Shown here piece after piece: positions 33,769-42,537 of a stretch of 64,000 bases of DNA. Under the pieces are notes generated by a model, which was given only the letters and a program-made list of their open reading frames with translations, ran no database searches and was not told the origin of the DNA. The position numbers and the translations under genes are program-made. Source of the DNA: Sediminivirga luteola (GTDB lineage: Bacteria > Actinomycetota > Actinomycetes > Actinomycetales > Brevibacteriaceae); NCBI RefSeq assembly GCF_014639315.1, contig NZ_BMFY01000001.1, positions 310,001-374,000 of the forward strand. Reading direction: 5' to 3'. Within the stretch, counting starts at the first letter, position 1, and the number at the start of each line of letters is the position of its first letter.

Positions 33769-33810
33769 CGGCAGCGGCCGGGCAGACAAGCGTCTGCCCG
33801 GCCGCTGCCG
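33769..33810. terminator. Bidirectional terminator
   Basis: A perfect 19-bp stem (33769-33787 with 33792-33810) closes an AAGC loop. It is 17 bases after the PanE-like stop and lies between convergent genes. Confidence 0.93.
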
Positions 33811-33859
33811 TGCTCGCCGGCGTGTCCGGGATCTCCGGCCGGCGAGACGGGCGGCGAGC

Positions 33860-34348
33860 TCAGCGTCCCCCGGCGGTGGTCATCGGACGGCCGGTCTCCA
33901 GCAGCGTCTTGAGGCTGGAGAGCTCCCATGGCCAGCCTCCGCCGCCGTTCTCCGCATCGCCGTTGCCGGCCACATCGGCGGCCGTCTTGGGGGACTCGGG
34001 AAGTTCGTGAGTGAGGGTCACCCGGGTCAGGCCGGAGGGCCCTTCAGCGATGTCCCAGGTCAGGCGAGACGGCGGCTCGTCATGCCAGACGGCTGCCCAG
34101 TCCAGGACCAGCTTGCGGGGCGGATCGGCCTCGACGACCGTGCCGGTGACGGCGACGTCGCCCATCCCCATCTGCTTCATCTCATCGGTCGTCAGGTGCC
34201 GGAATGCGCCCCCGGGCGCAAGATCGATCTCCAGCGCACCGCCGTACCCGTACTTCGTCGTGTACTCGGATGAGACGATCGCCTCCCATACCTTCGCCGC
34301 CGGGGCATCGATGTAGATGCCGAAGACCTGTGTGCTCGAATCAGCCAT
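33860..34348 (-). CDS. SRPBCC/AHSA1-domain protein
   Basis: A 162-residue protein with the START-like AHSA1 fold: FGIYIDAPAAKVWEAIVSSEY at the start, ending in a C-terminal amphipathic helix (ELSSLKTLLETG). Such proteins bind small hydrophobic ligands in a central cavity. Its start overlaps the ArsR-family gene by eight bases; ArsR-AHSA1 pairs are common in actinobacteria. A Gly-rich insert (GNGDAENGGGGW) precedes the last helix. Function unknown. Confidence 0.9.
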   Translation of the reverse strand: MADSSTQVFGIYIDAPAAKVWEAIVSSEYTTKYGYGGALEIDLAPGGAFRHLTTDEMKQMGMGDVAVTGTVVEADPPRKLVLDWAAVWHDEPPSRLTWDIAEGPSGLTRVTLTHELPESPKTAADVAGNGDAENGGGGWPWELSSLKTLLETGRPMTTAGGR

Positions 34349-34676
34349 CGTCCTTCTCCGCTCGCTCTTTCACGTCGATGAGCGCCCTGATGCGCCCCTC
34401 GGTGTACTTGTCGATCCACCGGTCGTGGATCATCCGGATGGGCACGGGATTGAGGTAGTGGTGCTTCTCCCGTCCCGCTTTGCGGGAGATGACGAGATCG
34501 GCCTGCTCGAGCACACGCAGGTGCTTGGCGACTCCGAACCGCGACATCTCGGTATGCCCCGTGACGACTTCCTCCAGCTCGCTGAGCGAACGGCCGTCCC
34601 GTTCGAACAGCGCGTCCAGCAGGAGCCTGCGCGTGCCGTCGGCCAGGGCTTTGAAGACCAGGTCGTCGTCGGGCAT
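34341..34676 (-). CDS. ArsR-family transcriptional regulator
   Basis: A 111-residue winged-helix protein: LVFKALADGTRRLLLDALFE, then RFGVAKHLRVLEQADLV recognition helix and a wing (RKAGREKHHYLNP). No Cys-based metal site is present, so it is not a metal sensor of the ArsR/SmtB kind. It likely represses itself and the overlapping AHSA1 gene. The ATG at 34676 has TATTGT six bases upstream (34683-34688), which suggests a leaderless mRNA. Confidence 0.92.
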   Translation of the reverse strand: MPDDDLVFKALADGTRRLLLDALFERDGRSLSELEEVVTGHTEMSRFGVAKHLRVLEQADLVISRKAGREKHHYLNPVPIRMIHDRWIDKYTEGRIRALIDVKERAEKDDG

Positions 34677-34689
34677 GCCTCAACAATAG

Positions 34690-34705
34690 GTGACCAAATA
34701 GTCAC
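34690..34705 (-). promoter_or_regulatory. Putative ArsR operator
   Basis: GTGAC-CAAATA-GTCAC, a perfect five-base inverted repeat with an A/T-rich centre, lies directly upstream of the -10 box of the ArsR gene. Its position would let a bound repressor block transcription. Confidence 0.55.
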
Positions 34706-34926
34706 GTGTCAATGGACGTAGTGGTCCGGTGCCGCGGTCGGCTGTGGACATCGGGGCAGGCGCGGGAACCTGTGCACGCCAAGGATGTGACGATGCTGCC
34801 GTGGTCGTCCGGGGCGGAGCGCGCCCGTCTGACCCCGCCGTGAACCCTGTGCCGCTGCGTGAAAATCTGCGCATTCACCGGTGCGGGCTCCCCGGTTCGC
34901 GGGCCCGGATTCGGTAGTGTCGCAGT

Positions 34927-37900
34927 GTGTATCCGCAAGGAGAGGTACTCGATGCAGTGAGCGCACAGAACTCGGACGCTTCCGGTACTCCCGCCGGGGT
35001 GGCAGAGGTCCTCGCAGCCTGGAAGGAACGGGCGGCGGCCATCGGCGGGCGCGACACCATGCTCAATTTCCGTGAGACGCATGACGGAAGCATCGATCTG
35101 TCCGGCGCCCACCCCTCCGGTCTGGCGCAGCTGCTGGCCGGACGCGCCACCCGCCTGTCCAGCCTGGTCCGCGACCACGAAGCCCTCGCGGAGGCGCGCC
35201 GCCGGGCCCGGGCGATCCAGTCCAAGGCCGAGCAGCTCATCGCCGAGCGTGCCCTGGACGCCGCCCATCTGGCGATCGGCATCGCCTCCTGGTCCCAGCC
35301 CGAGCAGGAACGCGGCGGAGACCTCTCCGCGCCCGTGCTGCTGCGCCGTGTGGCGCTGGTGCCACGCGGACAGCGCGGCGACGACTTCGAACTCAAACTC
35401 GCCGACGAGGTGGTCGTCAACCCGGCCCTGGTGCGGCACCTCTCCAGCCAGCACGGCATCGAGGTGCCCGTGCGGGAATGGACGGAACTGGCCCGCGCCC
35501 GGCAGGGCTTCGACCCCAACCCCGTCTTCGACCGGCTGCGGGCCCTGACCAAGCCGGTGCCGGGCTTCCTGGTGCTGCCGCGACTGGTCGTGTCCACCTT
35601 CGCGGACCTGCGCGGCCCGATGCTCCAGGACCCCGTTCCCCTGGAACACCCCATCATCGCCGGCCTGGCCGGCGATGAGCAGGCGCGGGCACGCTACTAC
35701 AGCGACGAAGTCGAGCCCTCGTCCCAGGGCCGCCGGGCATGGCAGCCGCTGGACTACCGGCCCACCGGTGCCGGCAGCGTCGCGTTGAGCACCGCGCTCG
35801 CGGCCGGGGACGAGGACCCCGAGGCGGGCTTCGCGGACGACTTCGCCGCCGCGGCCGCGGTCCCCGCGCCCCGTCCGCTGCAGGACCGTGACCCCCGGGA
35901 AGAACTCCTCGTGGTGGACGTCGATGGCGATCAGCAGCACGTGATCGACCGCGCCCGCCAGGGCGAGTCGATGGTCGTGGACACCCCGCCGGGCACCGGC
36001 GCCACCCAACTGGCCGTGGCTGCCACGGCAGCCCTGGCCCACGACGGCAACCGGGTGCTCTTCCTGGCGCAGGACTCCGACGCCCTGGACGCCTACGCCG
36101 CACGCCTGGCAGAGGCCGGTCTGGAGGACTTCGCCCTGGACTCCCGGCTGACCCGGGCCCAGCTGCGCCGGCGTCTGATCTCCAGGATCGCCGTCAACGA
36201 GCGGACCGAGTGGCCGGACGTCGAACGGCTCGCCGAACGGCACGGCCAGCTGCGCGCCGAACTCGCCTCCCACGCCGATGCCCTGCACCGCGTCTGGGAC
36301 CCCTGGGGCGTGTCCGTCTTCGACACCATGCAGCACCTGGCCCGGCTCACCAGCGTCCAGCCCAGCCCGGAGACTTCCGTGCGGCTCTCGGAGGAGCTGC
36401 TCACCAAGACCAAGGAGGAACTCCAGGAGCTCAAGGCGGATCTGCTGGAGTTCTCTCGGCTCGGCGCCTTCACGATGGACTCCTCCGACACCGTCTGGTT
36501 CGGTGCCCGGATCTCCACCGCCGAGGAGGCCGAGGACGCCTCCCGCACCGCGCGGGAAGCCGCCGCGGACTACTTGCCGCCGCTGATGGAGACGATGCCG
36601 GGGCTGCTGCGCGAGGCCGGGTTCGGGCCCGCCCGCACCGTGGCCGAATGGGGCACCGCGCTGGAGACCCTGATGCGGATCCGGCGGAGCCTGGACAGCT
36701 TCTCCTCCGAGGTCTACGAGCACTCCCTGGACGACCTCATCCACGCCACCGCGAACCCGCGTGAACGCGCCGAGTCCGGCGTGGAGATGAAACGCTCGGA
36801 ACGCTCCCGGCTGAAGAAGGTCGCACGCGAGTACGTCCGGCCCGGAGCGCATGTGCCGGAGCTGCACGAGGCGCTGGTGCAGGTCAAGAAGGAGAAGACC
36901 GCCTGGCTCGCCCTGGCGGAGAAGCCGGGTGTGCCACGGTTGCCGAAGGGGCTGGCCGAGGCGCACGCGCGGTACACCGCCCTGGCGGCCAAGCTCAATC
37001 GCCTGGAGCCGGTGCTGGAGACCACCCCCGACGGCGGCGATCTGGCCCATATGCAGGTCGAGGAGCTCCAAGCCCGCCTGCAGGCCCTCGGCGAGGAGCA
37101 GGGGGCGCTCGACGAATTGCCCGCCCGGTTCGAGCTCGATCGCAGACTGCGCGGCGCGGGACTGTCCGAGCTGATGGAGGACCTGCGGGAACGGCGCGTG
37201 CCGCACGAACTGGTCGCCGACGAGTTCGATCTGGCCTGGTGGGCCTCCGTGCTGCAGGCGATGGCGCGCAGCGACTCCGCCGTCGGCGGTCACGACGGGG
37301 ACCACATGCACAAGATCGCCGGCGAGTTCCGCCTGGCCGACGCCGCCGTCATCGAGCAGGGGCACAACCGGCTGCTCTGGCGCCTGTCCCGCATGTGGCG
37401 CGAGGTCATCGCCACCCGCCCGGATCAGGCGAAGCGGCTCAAGGCGGCGCTGCTGTCCGGCGACCCGGACTTGCGCGAACTCGTTGCCGAGGCACCCGAG
37501 GTGACCGGTGTGCTGGCGCCGGTGTGGATGATGAGCCCGCTGCACGTGGCGGCCCAGCTGCCGCCCGGACCGTTCTTCGACACCGTCATCGTCGCCGATG
37601 CCGGGCGGATCTCGGTGGCCGAGGCGCTGCCGGCGCTGGCCCGCGCCCGGCAGGTCATCGCGCTCGGCGACGACCGGCTGCTGGGACCGGGGGAGTTCCG
37701 GGTCGGTGCCGAGCGGCGCCGTGACTACTTCGCCGAAGCGCCGCCGACGACCGAGCCGAGCCTCTACGGCGAGCTCTCGGAGTTCCTGCCCACCCGGCGG
37801 CTCCGGACCAGCTACCGCGTCTCCCCGCCGGGCCTGGTGGACTTCGCCAACCGGCACTTCTACGACAGCCAGATCGCGACGCTGCCCTACGCCTTCACCG

Positions 37901-39159
37901 GCGACGGCAGCGGCCTGGAGTTCTCCTATGTGGCGGAGGGCATCGGCGTCCCGGGCACCTCGACCGGTCAGGTGGAGAGCCCGGAGGCGGAAGTGGACCG
38001 GGTGGTGCAGCTGGTCATGCGCCACGCACGCCAGAACACCCGCCAGTCCCTGGCGGTCATCACCGTCTCCCAGGCCCACGCGCAGCGGATCGCCGTGGCC
38101 ATCCGCAACGCGATCCGCGACTACCCGTATGTGGCCTCGTTCTTCACCGCGGGCCGCAAGGAGCCCTTCGTCGTGACGCACTGCGAGCGGATCCACGGCA
38201 TGGCGCGCGATGCGGTGATCTTCTCGCTCGGCTACGGCCGCACCCGGCACGGCCGGGTGATCCACAAGCTCGGGCCGCTCTCCCAGCCCGGCAGCGAGCG
38301 CTATCTGGCCGCCGCGATCACCAGGGCGCGCCGCAAGCTCACGGTGGTCTCCAGCATCGACCCCGACGATCTGGACATCAGCCGGCTCAGCCACGGCGCC
38401 GCGCTGCTGCCGGCGATCCTCAAAGAGGCCGCCGCGGGCGGGATCACCGCCGAGCCCGCCCAGCCGGGCGATCCACGCGACCCGCTGCTGTACGACATCG
38501 CCGAGCGGCTGCTGCGCAAGGGCGTCGTGGCCCAGGAGAACTACGCCGGCATCGACCTGGCGGTGGCGAACTCGCTCGGCGAGGAGCACGGGATGATCGT
38601 CGCGGTGGAGAGCGACGGCCTGAACTACGTCAGCATCGGGAGCGTCCGCGAGCGGGAACGCCGCCGGCCCGAGCAACTGGCCCGGCGCGGGTGGCGGCAT
38701 GTGCGGGTATGGAGCACGGACGCGTTCGTCGAACCCCAGGCGGAGGCGGACCGGATCTTCTCGGTCTGGCGTGAGACGGTCGAGGAACTCTCGCCCAAGG
38801 CGGTGCTCGATGCCTCCCGTACGGCCGCGCAGGTCCTCAACCGCCGCGGCACCCGGCCCCGCATGAGGGTGGGCATCCCCATCCACAAGTGCGATCCGGC
38901 CGATGTCGATGCGATGGTCGACTGGATCCAGTCCGACGATGTCGTCCGTGACGACGAGGAACTGCGCGAGCAGCTCCGACAGGCCCTGGCGCAGAAGGCC
39001 CGCACCCCGGTGGTGGAGCACGCCCTGGACGAGGCCGTGCGCCGGTACCGGCGTCGTGCCGCCGGCCTGGAGCCGGAAACCCCCGGGACCGCGGACGCCC
39101 AGGCGGGCAGCCATGCCGGGCACGCCGATGCGGGCGGACGCGGTGACGGGGACGCCTGA
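34927..39159 (+). CDS. Large superfamily 1 helicase-like protein with C-terminal REase-fold nuclease domain
   Basis: A 1,410-residue protein. SF1 (Upf1/Dna2-like) features are recognisable: a TPPGTGATQ loop (353-361), VADAGR (889-894), ALGDDRLLGPG, LRTSYRVSPPGLVDFANRHFY, HCERIHGMARDAVIFSL, and AAAITRARRKLTVVSS. The Walker A lysine is replaced by Ala359, Walker B reads D891-A-G, and motif III lacks its Gln, so ATP hydrolysis is doubtful. Residues about 380-850 are helical. At about 1190-1285 an REase-fold domain of the Vsr/DUF559 type (REase_MTES_1575-like) keeps D1210 (GIDLAVA) and E1228-S-D1230, then RRRPEQLARRGW and VRVWSTD. The GTG start at 34927 has TAGTGT six bases upstream; GTG 34957 is possible. 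A role in defence or nucleic-acid processing is inference. Confidence 0.88.
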   Translation: MYPQGEVLDAVSAQNSDASGTPAGVAEVLAAWKERAAAIGGRDTMLNFRETHDGSIDLSGAHPSGLAQLLAGRATRLSSLVRDHEALAEARRRARAIQSKAEQLIAERALDAAHLAIGIASWSQPEQERGGDLSAPVLLRRVALVPRGQRGDDFELKLADEVVVNPALVRHLSSQHGIEVPVREWTELARARQGFDPNPVFDRLRALTKPVPGFLVLPRLVVSTFADLRGPMLQDPVPLEHPIIAGLAGDEQARARYYSDEVEPSSQGRRAWQPLDYRPTGAGSVALSTALAAGDEDPEAGFADDFAAAAAVPAPRPLQDRDPREELLVVDVDGDQQHVIDRARQGESMVVDTPPGTGATQLAVAATAALAHDGNRVLFLAQDSDALDAYAARLAEAGLEDFALDSRLTRAQLRRRLISRIAVNERTEWPDVERLAERHGQLRAELASHADALHRVWDPWGVSVFDTMQHLARLTSVQPSPETSVRLSEELLTKTKEELQELKADLLEFSRLGAFTMDSSDTVWFGARISTAEEAEDASRTAREAAADYLPPLMETMPGLLREAGFGPARTVAEWGTALETLMRIRRSLDSFSSEVYEHSLDDLIHATANPRERAESGVEMKRSERSRLKKVAREYVRPGAHVPELHEALVQVKKEKTAWLALAEKPGVPRLPKGLAEAHARYTALAAKLNRLEPVLETTPDGGDLAHMQVEELQARLQALGEEQGALDELPARFELDRRLRGAGLSELMEDLRERRVPHELVADEFDLAWWASVLQAMARSDSAVGGHDGDHMHKIAGEFRLADAAVIEQGHNRLLWRLSRMWREVIATRPDQAKRLKAALLSGDPDLRELVAEAPEVTGVLAPVWMMSPLHVAAQLPPGPFFDTVIVADAGRISVAEALPALARARQVIALGDDRLLGPGEFRVGAERRRDYFAEAPPTTEPSLYGELSEFLPTRRLRTSYRVSPPGLVDFANRHFYDSQIATLPYAFTGDGSGLEFSYVAEGIGVPGTSTGQVESPEAEVDRVVQLVMRHARQNTRQSLAVITVSQAHAQRIAVAIRNAIRDYPYVASFFTAGRKEPFVVTHCERIHGMARDAVIFSLGYGRTRHGRVIHKLGPLSQPGSERYLAAAITRARRKLTVVSSIDPDDLDISRLSHGAALLPAILKEAAAGGITAEPAQPGDPRDPLLYDIAERLLRKGVVAQENYAGIDLAVANSLGEEHGMIVAVESDGLNYVSIGSVRERERRRPEQLARRGWRHVRVWSTDAFVEPQAEADRIFSVWRETVEELSPKAVLDASRTAAQVLNRRGTRPRMRVGIPIHKCDPADVDAMVDWIQSDDVVRDDEELREQLRQALAQKARTPVVEHALDEAVRRYRRRAAGLEPETPGTADAQAGSHAGHADAGGRGDGDA

Positions 39160-39379
39160 GCCGGACCCCGCGCACCGGTCCGAGCCGGAGTCCGCCGGGC
39201 AGGAGGCCGCCGGGACAGGGAACAGCGTCGGGAGCCACGACCCGGAGGCGGCACGCGCCGCCGCCCGCGCGAGGGAGGCCTATCGCAGGCTGCTGGCGAA
39301 CCGCTCTCAGGACGCCGGTGACGGCGAAGACGACGGCGATGACGAGCGGATCATGCGCGAACGCCCGCCCCACTGGTGA
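39128..39379 (+). CDS. Small acidic protein ending in RPPHW
   Basis: An 83-residue protein whose start overlaps the end of the helicase-like gene by 32 bases (a GTG at 39143 is the alternative). The N-terminal half is Pro/Glu/Ser-rich and disordered. A helix EAARAAARAREAYRRLLANR follows, then an acidic stretch and the C-terminal motif ERIMRERPPHW, which I recall from small actinobacterial proteins. Overlap suggests that it works with, or is made with, the helicase-like protein. Confidence 0.6.
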   Translation: MRADAVTGTPEPDPAHRSEPESAGQEAAGTGNSVGSHDPEAARAAARAREAYRRLLANRSQDAGDGEDDGDDERIMRERPPHW

Positions 39380-39499
39380 GGCCGCCGGGTGTGAGTGCCG
39401 TCGGGCGGGCGCCGAGTGAACCGGGCCCGGCAGACGGCGTTCCCGCCGCAGGTGTTGCAGCAGAGCGGGAGCACGCGGAACAAGGCACGGGACAGCAAG

Positions 39500-39531
39500 A
39501 AGGTCCGGGAGACCGTGGTCTCCCGGACCTT
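39500..39531. terminator. Bidirectional terminator
   Basis: AAGGTCCGGGAGACC (39500-39514) pairs with its exact complement GGTCTCCCGGACCTT (39517-39531). The loop is GT, so in practice the inner pair opens. It ends the helicase-like transcript and, in the other direction, mscL. Confidence 0.85.
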
Positions 39532-39624
39532 CCGCTTTGTCCCTGGGGTGCCGCTCGTGCGTCGCTTCTCAAGCGAACTGCGGCCGCGCGGACGAAGAAG
39601 CCCGCGCCCGCCGGTACGGCGGCT

Positions 39625-40095
39625 TCAGTGGCGAGGTGCGCCGCCGGCCTCGGTGCCGCCCTGGCCGTCTACGGTGCCGGTCACGCCCGGGGTGCCGGGT
39701 GTCCCGGCCTGGCCGGCGTTCTGGGCCTGCAGCAGATCCCGGATCTCGGTGAGCAGTTCCTCCATGGTCGGAGGGGTCTCATCGGTCTTGCCACGCAGAT
39801 CGTTGAGCTTGTTCATCGGGGCGATGATGATGAAGTAGACCACCCCGGCAACGATCAGGAAGTTGATCAGCGCGGTGATGACGGCGCCCACATCCACGGT
39901 GGTGGCCTCAAGCCCGGGCCTGATCGTCCACTGCAGCGCCGGCGTGTCAGGTGATCCGACGGCCGCGATGAGCGGATTGATCACCCGGTCGGAGATGGCG
40001 GTGACGACATTGGTGAAAGCCGCGCCCACGATCACCGCGGTGGCCAGCTCGATCACATTGCCGCGGAGAATGAAGTCTCTGAATCCACTCAGCAT
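39625..40095 (-). CDS. mscL: Large-conductance mechanosensitive channel
   Basis: A 156-residue channel protein. It begins MLSGFRDFILRGNVIELATAVIVGAAF, typical of MscL, with TM1 at about 15-43, a periplasmic loop, TM2 at about 70-93 and the cytoplasmic helix EELLTEIRDLLQAQ (about 112-125). The homopentamer opens on membrane stretch and releases solutes during hypo-osmotic shock. The C-terminal tail (127-156) is Gly/Thr-rich and longer than in E. coli. AAGGAG precedes the ATG. It is also linked to mprAB-pepD and galU genes in mycobacteria. Confidence 0.96.
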   Translation of the reverse strand: MLSGFRDFILRGNVIELATAVIVGAAFTNVVTAISDRVINPLIAAVGSPDTPALQWTIRPGLEATTVDVGAVITALINFLIVAGVVYFIIIAPMNKLNDLRGKTDETPPTMEELLTEIRDLLQAQNAGQAGTPGTPGVTGTVDGQGGTEAGGAPRH

Positions 40096-40162
40096 GGTGG
40101 CTCCTTAAGCCGTTTACTGCACAAACACGGTACGCGGCAAGTCTATAGAAAGCAGGCCCCCA

Positions 40163-40849
40163 TCAGGGGCCGGACAGCATCTCTCCGGTGTGGCTTCCGT
40201 CTCCGATGAGTGCGAAACTCAGCGGAGAACCGCTCGCGGAGGCCAGGACGGACGCCTCTTCCGGACTGACCGCGACGGTCACGACGGTGCCGCCGCCGGC
40301 AGCGAGAGCGGCCACGTCCTCCCGTGAGACGGAGGCCACCCAGGCGCTCTCCAGCAGCAGCTCGGCGTCTCCGCCGAGTCCTTCCAGGGGTGCGGCGAAC
40401 ACCCGGATCCTGCTGCCCGGCTGTAGCAGCACGGACGCGGACGGATCCGCGAAGCGCAGCGGCATCAGCATGCTGCCCTCGGCCCCGCCCGAGGAGGCGG
40501 CTCCGAGCAAGGCCGCGGCCGTGAGCGGCGCGCCGGCATTCATCGGCGCCGCGAGCACGCGGCCGACCGCGACGTCGGCATCTTCGACCGCGCCCGCCGG
40601 AACAAGGCCCGGTGGGTACTCGGCCATGGCAAGGTCGCCGGCCCGGAGCTCAGCTCCCGGTGGCAGGTCCCGGGCGGCGACGGCGATGGCGACGGTGCCG
40701 CCGCCGGGCACCAGGGCATGGGCCAGCAGCACGGTTGCCAGGGCCAGCAGCGCCGCGGCGGCAGGACGCCGCAGACGAGGCGGCACGGCCGGGAAGCGCG
40801 ATCTGAGTCGGCCGGCGAGGCCGCCGAGAGCGGAGAGCAGAGAGGACAT
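40163..40849 (-). CDS. SAF-domain membrane protein
   Basis: A 228-residue protein. A membrane helix at about 33-52 (PAAAALLALATVLLAHAL) is followed by an SAF domain (about 60-125) starting AARDLPPGAELRAGDLAMAEYPPGLVPAGA. SAF domains occur in CpaB/FlgA-type pilus and flagellar assembly proteins and in sugar-acid enzymes; here no pilus genes are nearby. A homologue in this place, between mscL and the FmdB-like gene, is common in actinobacteria. The ATG at 40849 is chosen because the membrane segment follows it; upstream frame is not protein-like. Function unknown. Confidence 0.82.
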   Translation of the reverse strand: MSSLLSALGGLAGRLRSRFPAVPPRLRRPAAAALLALATVLLAHALVPGGGTVAIAVAARDLPPGAELRAGDLAMAEYPPGLVPAGAVEDADVAVGRVLAAPMNAGAPLTAAALLGAASSGGAEGSMLMPLRFADPSASVLLQPGSRIRVFAAPLEGLGGDAELLLESAWVASVSREDVAALAAGGGTVVTVAVSPEEASVLASASGSPLSFALIGDGSHTGEMLSGP

Positions 40850-41140
40850 GCCCGCCACAGTAGGGGCCACACCGGCCGGTACGGCCGGAACCATCGGCGG
40901 CTGTGGACGGCACCTGAAGCGGGCACCACCCTGTGACCGCGAGACGCATCGGTCTGTGACCTTAGGTGTTGCAGCTGCCTTGGTCCGGGCGCTCTGTGCC
41001 TGGCAGCCCAGGCGCCGCCGGTTTGCACCCGCAACCGCAGCCGATGCAGGCCCGCTTGTGCCTGGCGGCCCCATGTGCGACCGGGCCACCGGCGGGGTCA
41101 TTCCTCTGGCACTGCGGATGGTGCAGACGGCCGGGGCCGC

Positions 41141-41491
41141 TCAGCTGGCGGCGGCGTCCGAGGACGTGGAGGAGGACGCCGGTGCGCTGCTGGCCGTAGC
41201 TGCGCTGGAGGAGGACTCCTTCGATGAGGAGCTCTTCGGGGCGGAGTCCTTCGAGCCGGAGCCGGCAGGGTCGCTCGACGAGGCCCCCGAGGGCACGCTG
41301 GACGAAGAGCCGGAATCGCGCGAGTCGGTGCGGTAGAAACCGGACCCCTTGAACACCACGCCCACGCTGCCGAAGTTCTTGCGCAGCCGCCCGCCGCATT
41401 CCGGGCAGGCGGTGAGCGCCTCATCGCTGAAGCTCTGGCGGATGTCGAAAGCGTGATCGCACTCGGTGCAACGGTACGAGTACGTGGGCAC
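41141..41491 (-). CDS. FmdB-family zinc-ribbon protein
   Basis: A 116-residue protein. Residues 1-50 are a zinc ribbon with two CxxC pairs (TECDHAFD with Cys9/Cys12 and ACPECGG), then GVVFKGSGFYRTD. The remaining 60 residues are a Ser/Ala-rich disordered tail. The same arrangement is seen in Rv0991c, reported in mycobacteria to act as a redox-regulated chaperone; the equivalence is by position and motif only. GAGGAG precedes the GTG start. The 290 bases between this gene and the SAF-domain gene hold no gene I can support. Confidence 0.9.
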   Translation of the reverse strand: MPTYSYRCTECDHAFDIRQSFSDEALTACPECGGRLRKNFGSVGVVFKGSGFYRTDSRDSGSSSSVPSGASSSDPAGSGSKDSAPKSSSSKESSSSAATASSAPASSSTSSDAAAS

Positions 41492-41729
41492 GGCGGTCTC
41501 CTCGGGACTAAAGGGCTAGGGCACCGCACGCCTGGCATGCGGGGCGGGTGTCATTCTTCGGCGCTTGCCGGCCGGCGGATCGCCGGACGCGGCGTACATG
41601 CGCCGCCGCTGATTATAACCGTGCCGGCCGGCTGCGCCGCCATCGCCCACTGCCGGAGGAATGACCCCGCCTCGGCTGCGGTTGCGGCGGGTGCGGACCG
41701 GCCGGGCCCGCCGCATCGGCTGGGGCGAT

Positions 41730-42500
41730 TCAGATGCAACGCAGACCTGCCGGAGTGGCGACGGCGTGGACGCGCAGATCGTGTCCGGCGGCGGGGATGC
41801 TGTCCGCCGGGAGGACCTCTTCCTCATAGACCACCCCGGCCAGCAACGGGCGTCCGGGGTGCCCGCCATGCGCCCAGCGCGCGCGATCCGGCGCAGTGGC
41901 CTTCTGGTCGGGTCCGCCGCCGATGCCCGTGGCCTCGTCCGCCGCCTCAGCCGCCGGGCGTGCAGAAGCCGTCACATCCGTCGCCGCGGCGCCGGGACCT
42001 CCCGCGCCGGCTGCAGCGGGCGGGATCGCCGGTGCTTCCCCCTGCGGGCCGAAACTGCGGTCGTAGTAGCCGCCGCCCTGCCCGAGCCGGAGCCCGCCGG
42101 AACTGAGCGCCAGCGCCGGGATCAGGATCACATCGACGGTATGCAGCAGATCCTGGCTGTTCAACGACGCCTCGGCCGGCTCGGCGATGCCGAACGAGCC
42201 CGTGCCCGGCGCCAGCAGGTCCAGCTCGTCTGGATCCCAGCGGCCCCATCGCAGCGCGTTCCTTCCCCGCGCCACCGGGAGCCAGACCGGGACGCCCGCC
42301 CGGTGCGCGGCCTGCAGCAGCGGGACGATGTCCGGTTCGTGCGGCATCGGCGCATATGCCGCCAGTCCCCGGCACGGCAGCAGGGAAGCCAGCACGCCGG
42401 CAAGCCGGCTTGCGCGTTCCCGGCGGGTCTCGACGTCCAGCAGGCGCCTGTCCGCGCGGATGCGCGAGCGCAGGGCCGCTTTGCCGTCCAGTGAGGTCAT
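41730..42500 (-). CDS. 5-formyltetrahydrofolate cyclo-ligase
   Basis: A 256-residue enzyme that turns 5-formyl-THF into 5,10-methenyl-THF with ATP. The N-terminal KAALRSRIRADRR helix and the LRLGQGGGYYDR ATP-binding motif (about 137-148) are clear, and the C-terminal ADSIPAAGHDLRVHAVAT is typical. About 55 extra Ala/Gly/Pro-rich residues (about 150-205) lie between the ATP loop and the final strand; relatives are near 190-200 residues. TAGACT lies six bases before the ATG. It is divergent from galU with only 37 bases between start codons. The 238 bases downstream of it (41492-41729) show no gene. Confidence 0.9.
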   Translation of the reverse strand: MTSLDGKAALRSRIRADRRLLDVETRRERASRLAGVLASLLPCRGLAAYAPMPHEPDIVPLLQAAHRAGVPVWLPVARGRNALRWGRWDPDELDLLAPGTGSFGIAEPAEASLNSQDLLHTVDVILIPALALSSGGLRLGQGGGYYDRSFGPQGEAPAIPPAAAGAGGPGAAATDVTASARPAAEAADEATGIGGGPDQKATAPDRARWAHGGHPGRPLLAGVVYEEEVLPADSIPAAGHDLRVHAVATPAGLRCI

Positions 42501-42506
42501 GCCCGG

Positions 42507-42531
42507 AGTCTACTGCTACGCCCAGTAGAGT
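42507..42531. promoter_or_regulatory. Divergent pair of leaderless -10 boxes
   Basis: TAGACT (minus strand, 42507-42512) and TAGAGT (plus strand, 42526-42531) each end six bases before a start codon: 5-formyl-THF cyclo-ligase at 42500 and galU at 42538. The two transcription starts are about 37 bases apart, so the -35 region of each gene overlaps the coding start of the other. Confidence 0.75.
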
Positions 42532-42537
42532 GAGCAC

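Noticed and set aside
34702-39123. A 1,473-codon open frame antisense to the helicase-like gene
   Set aside because: It is a shadow frame produced by G/C-rich third positions. It has no domain features, while the plus strand has clear helicase and nuclease motifs.
40850-41140. A gene between the SAF-domain and FmdB-like genes
   Set aside because: The upstream extension of the SAF frame and the antisense frames have no conserved features, and the best start for the SAF protein is at 40849.
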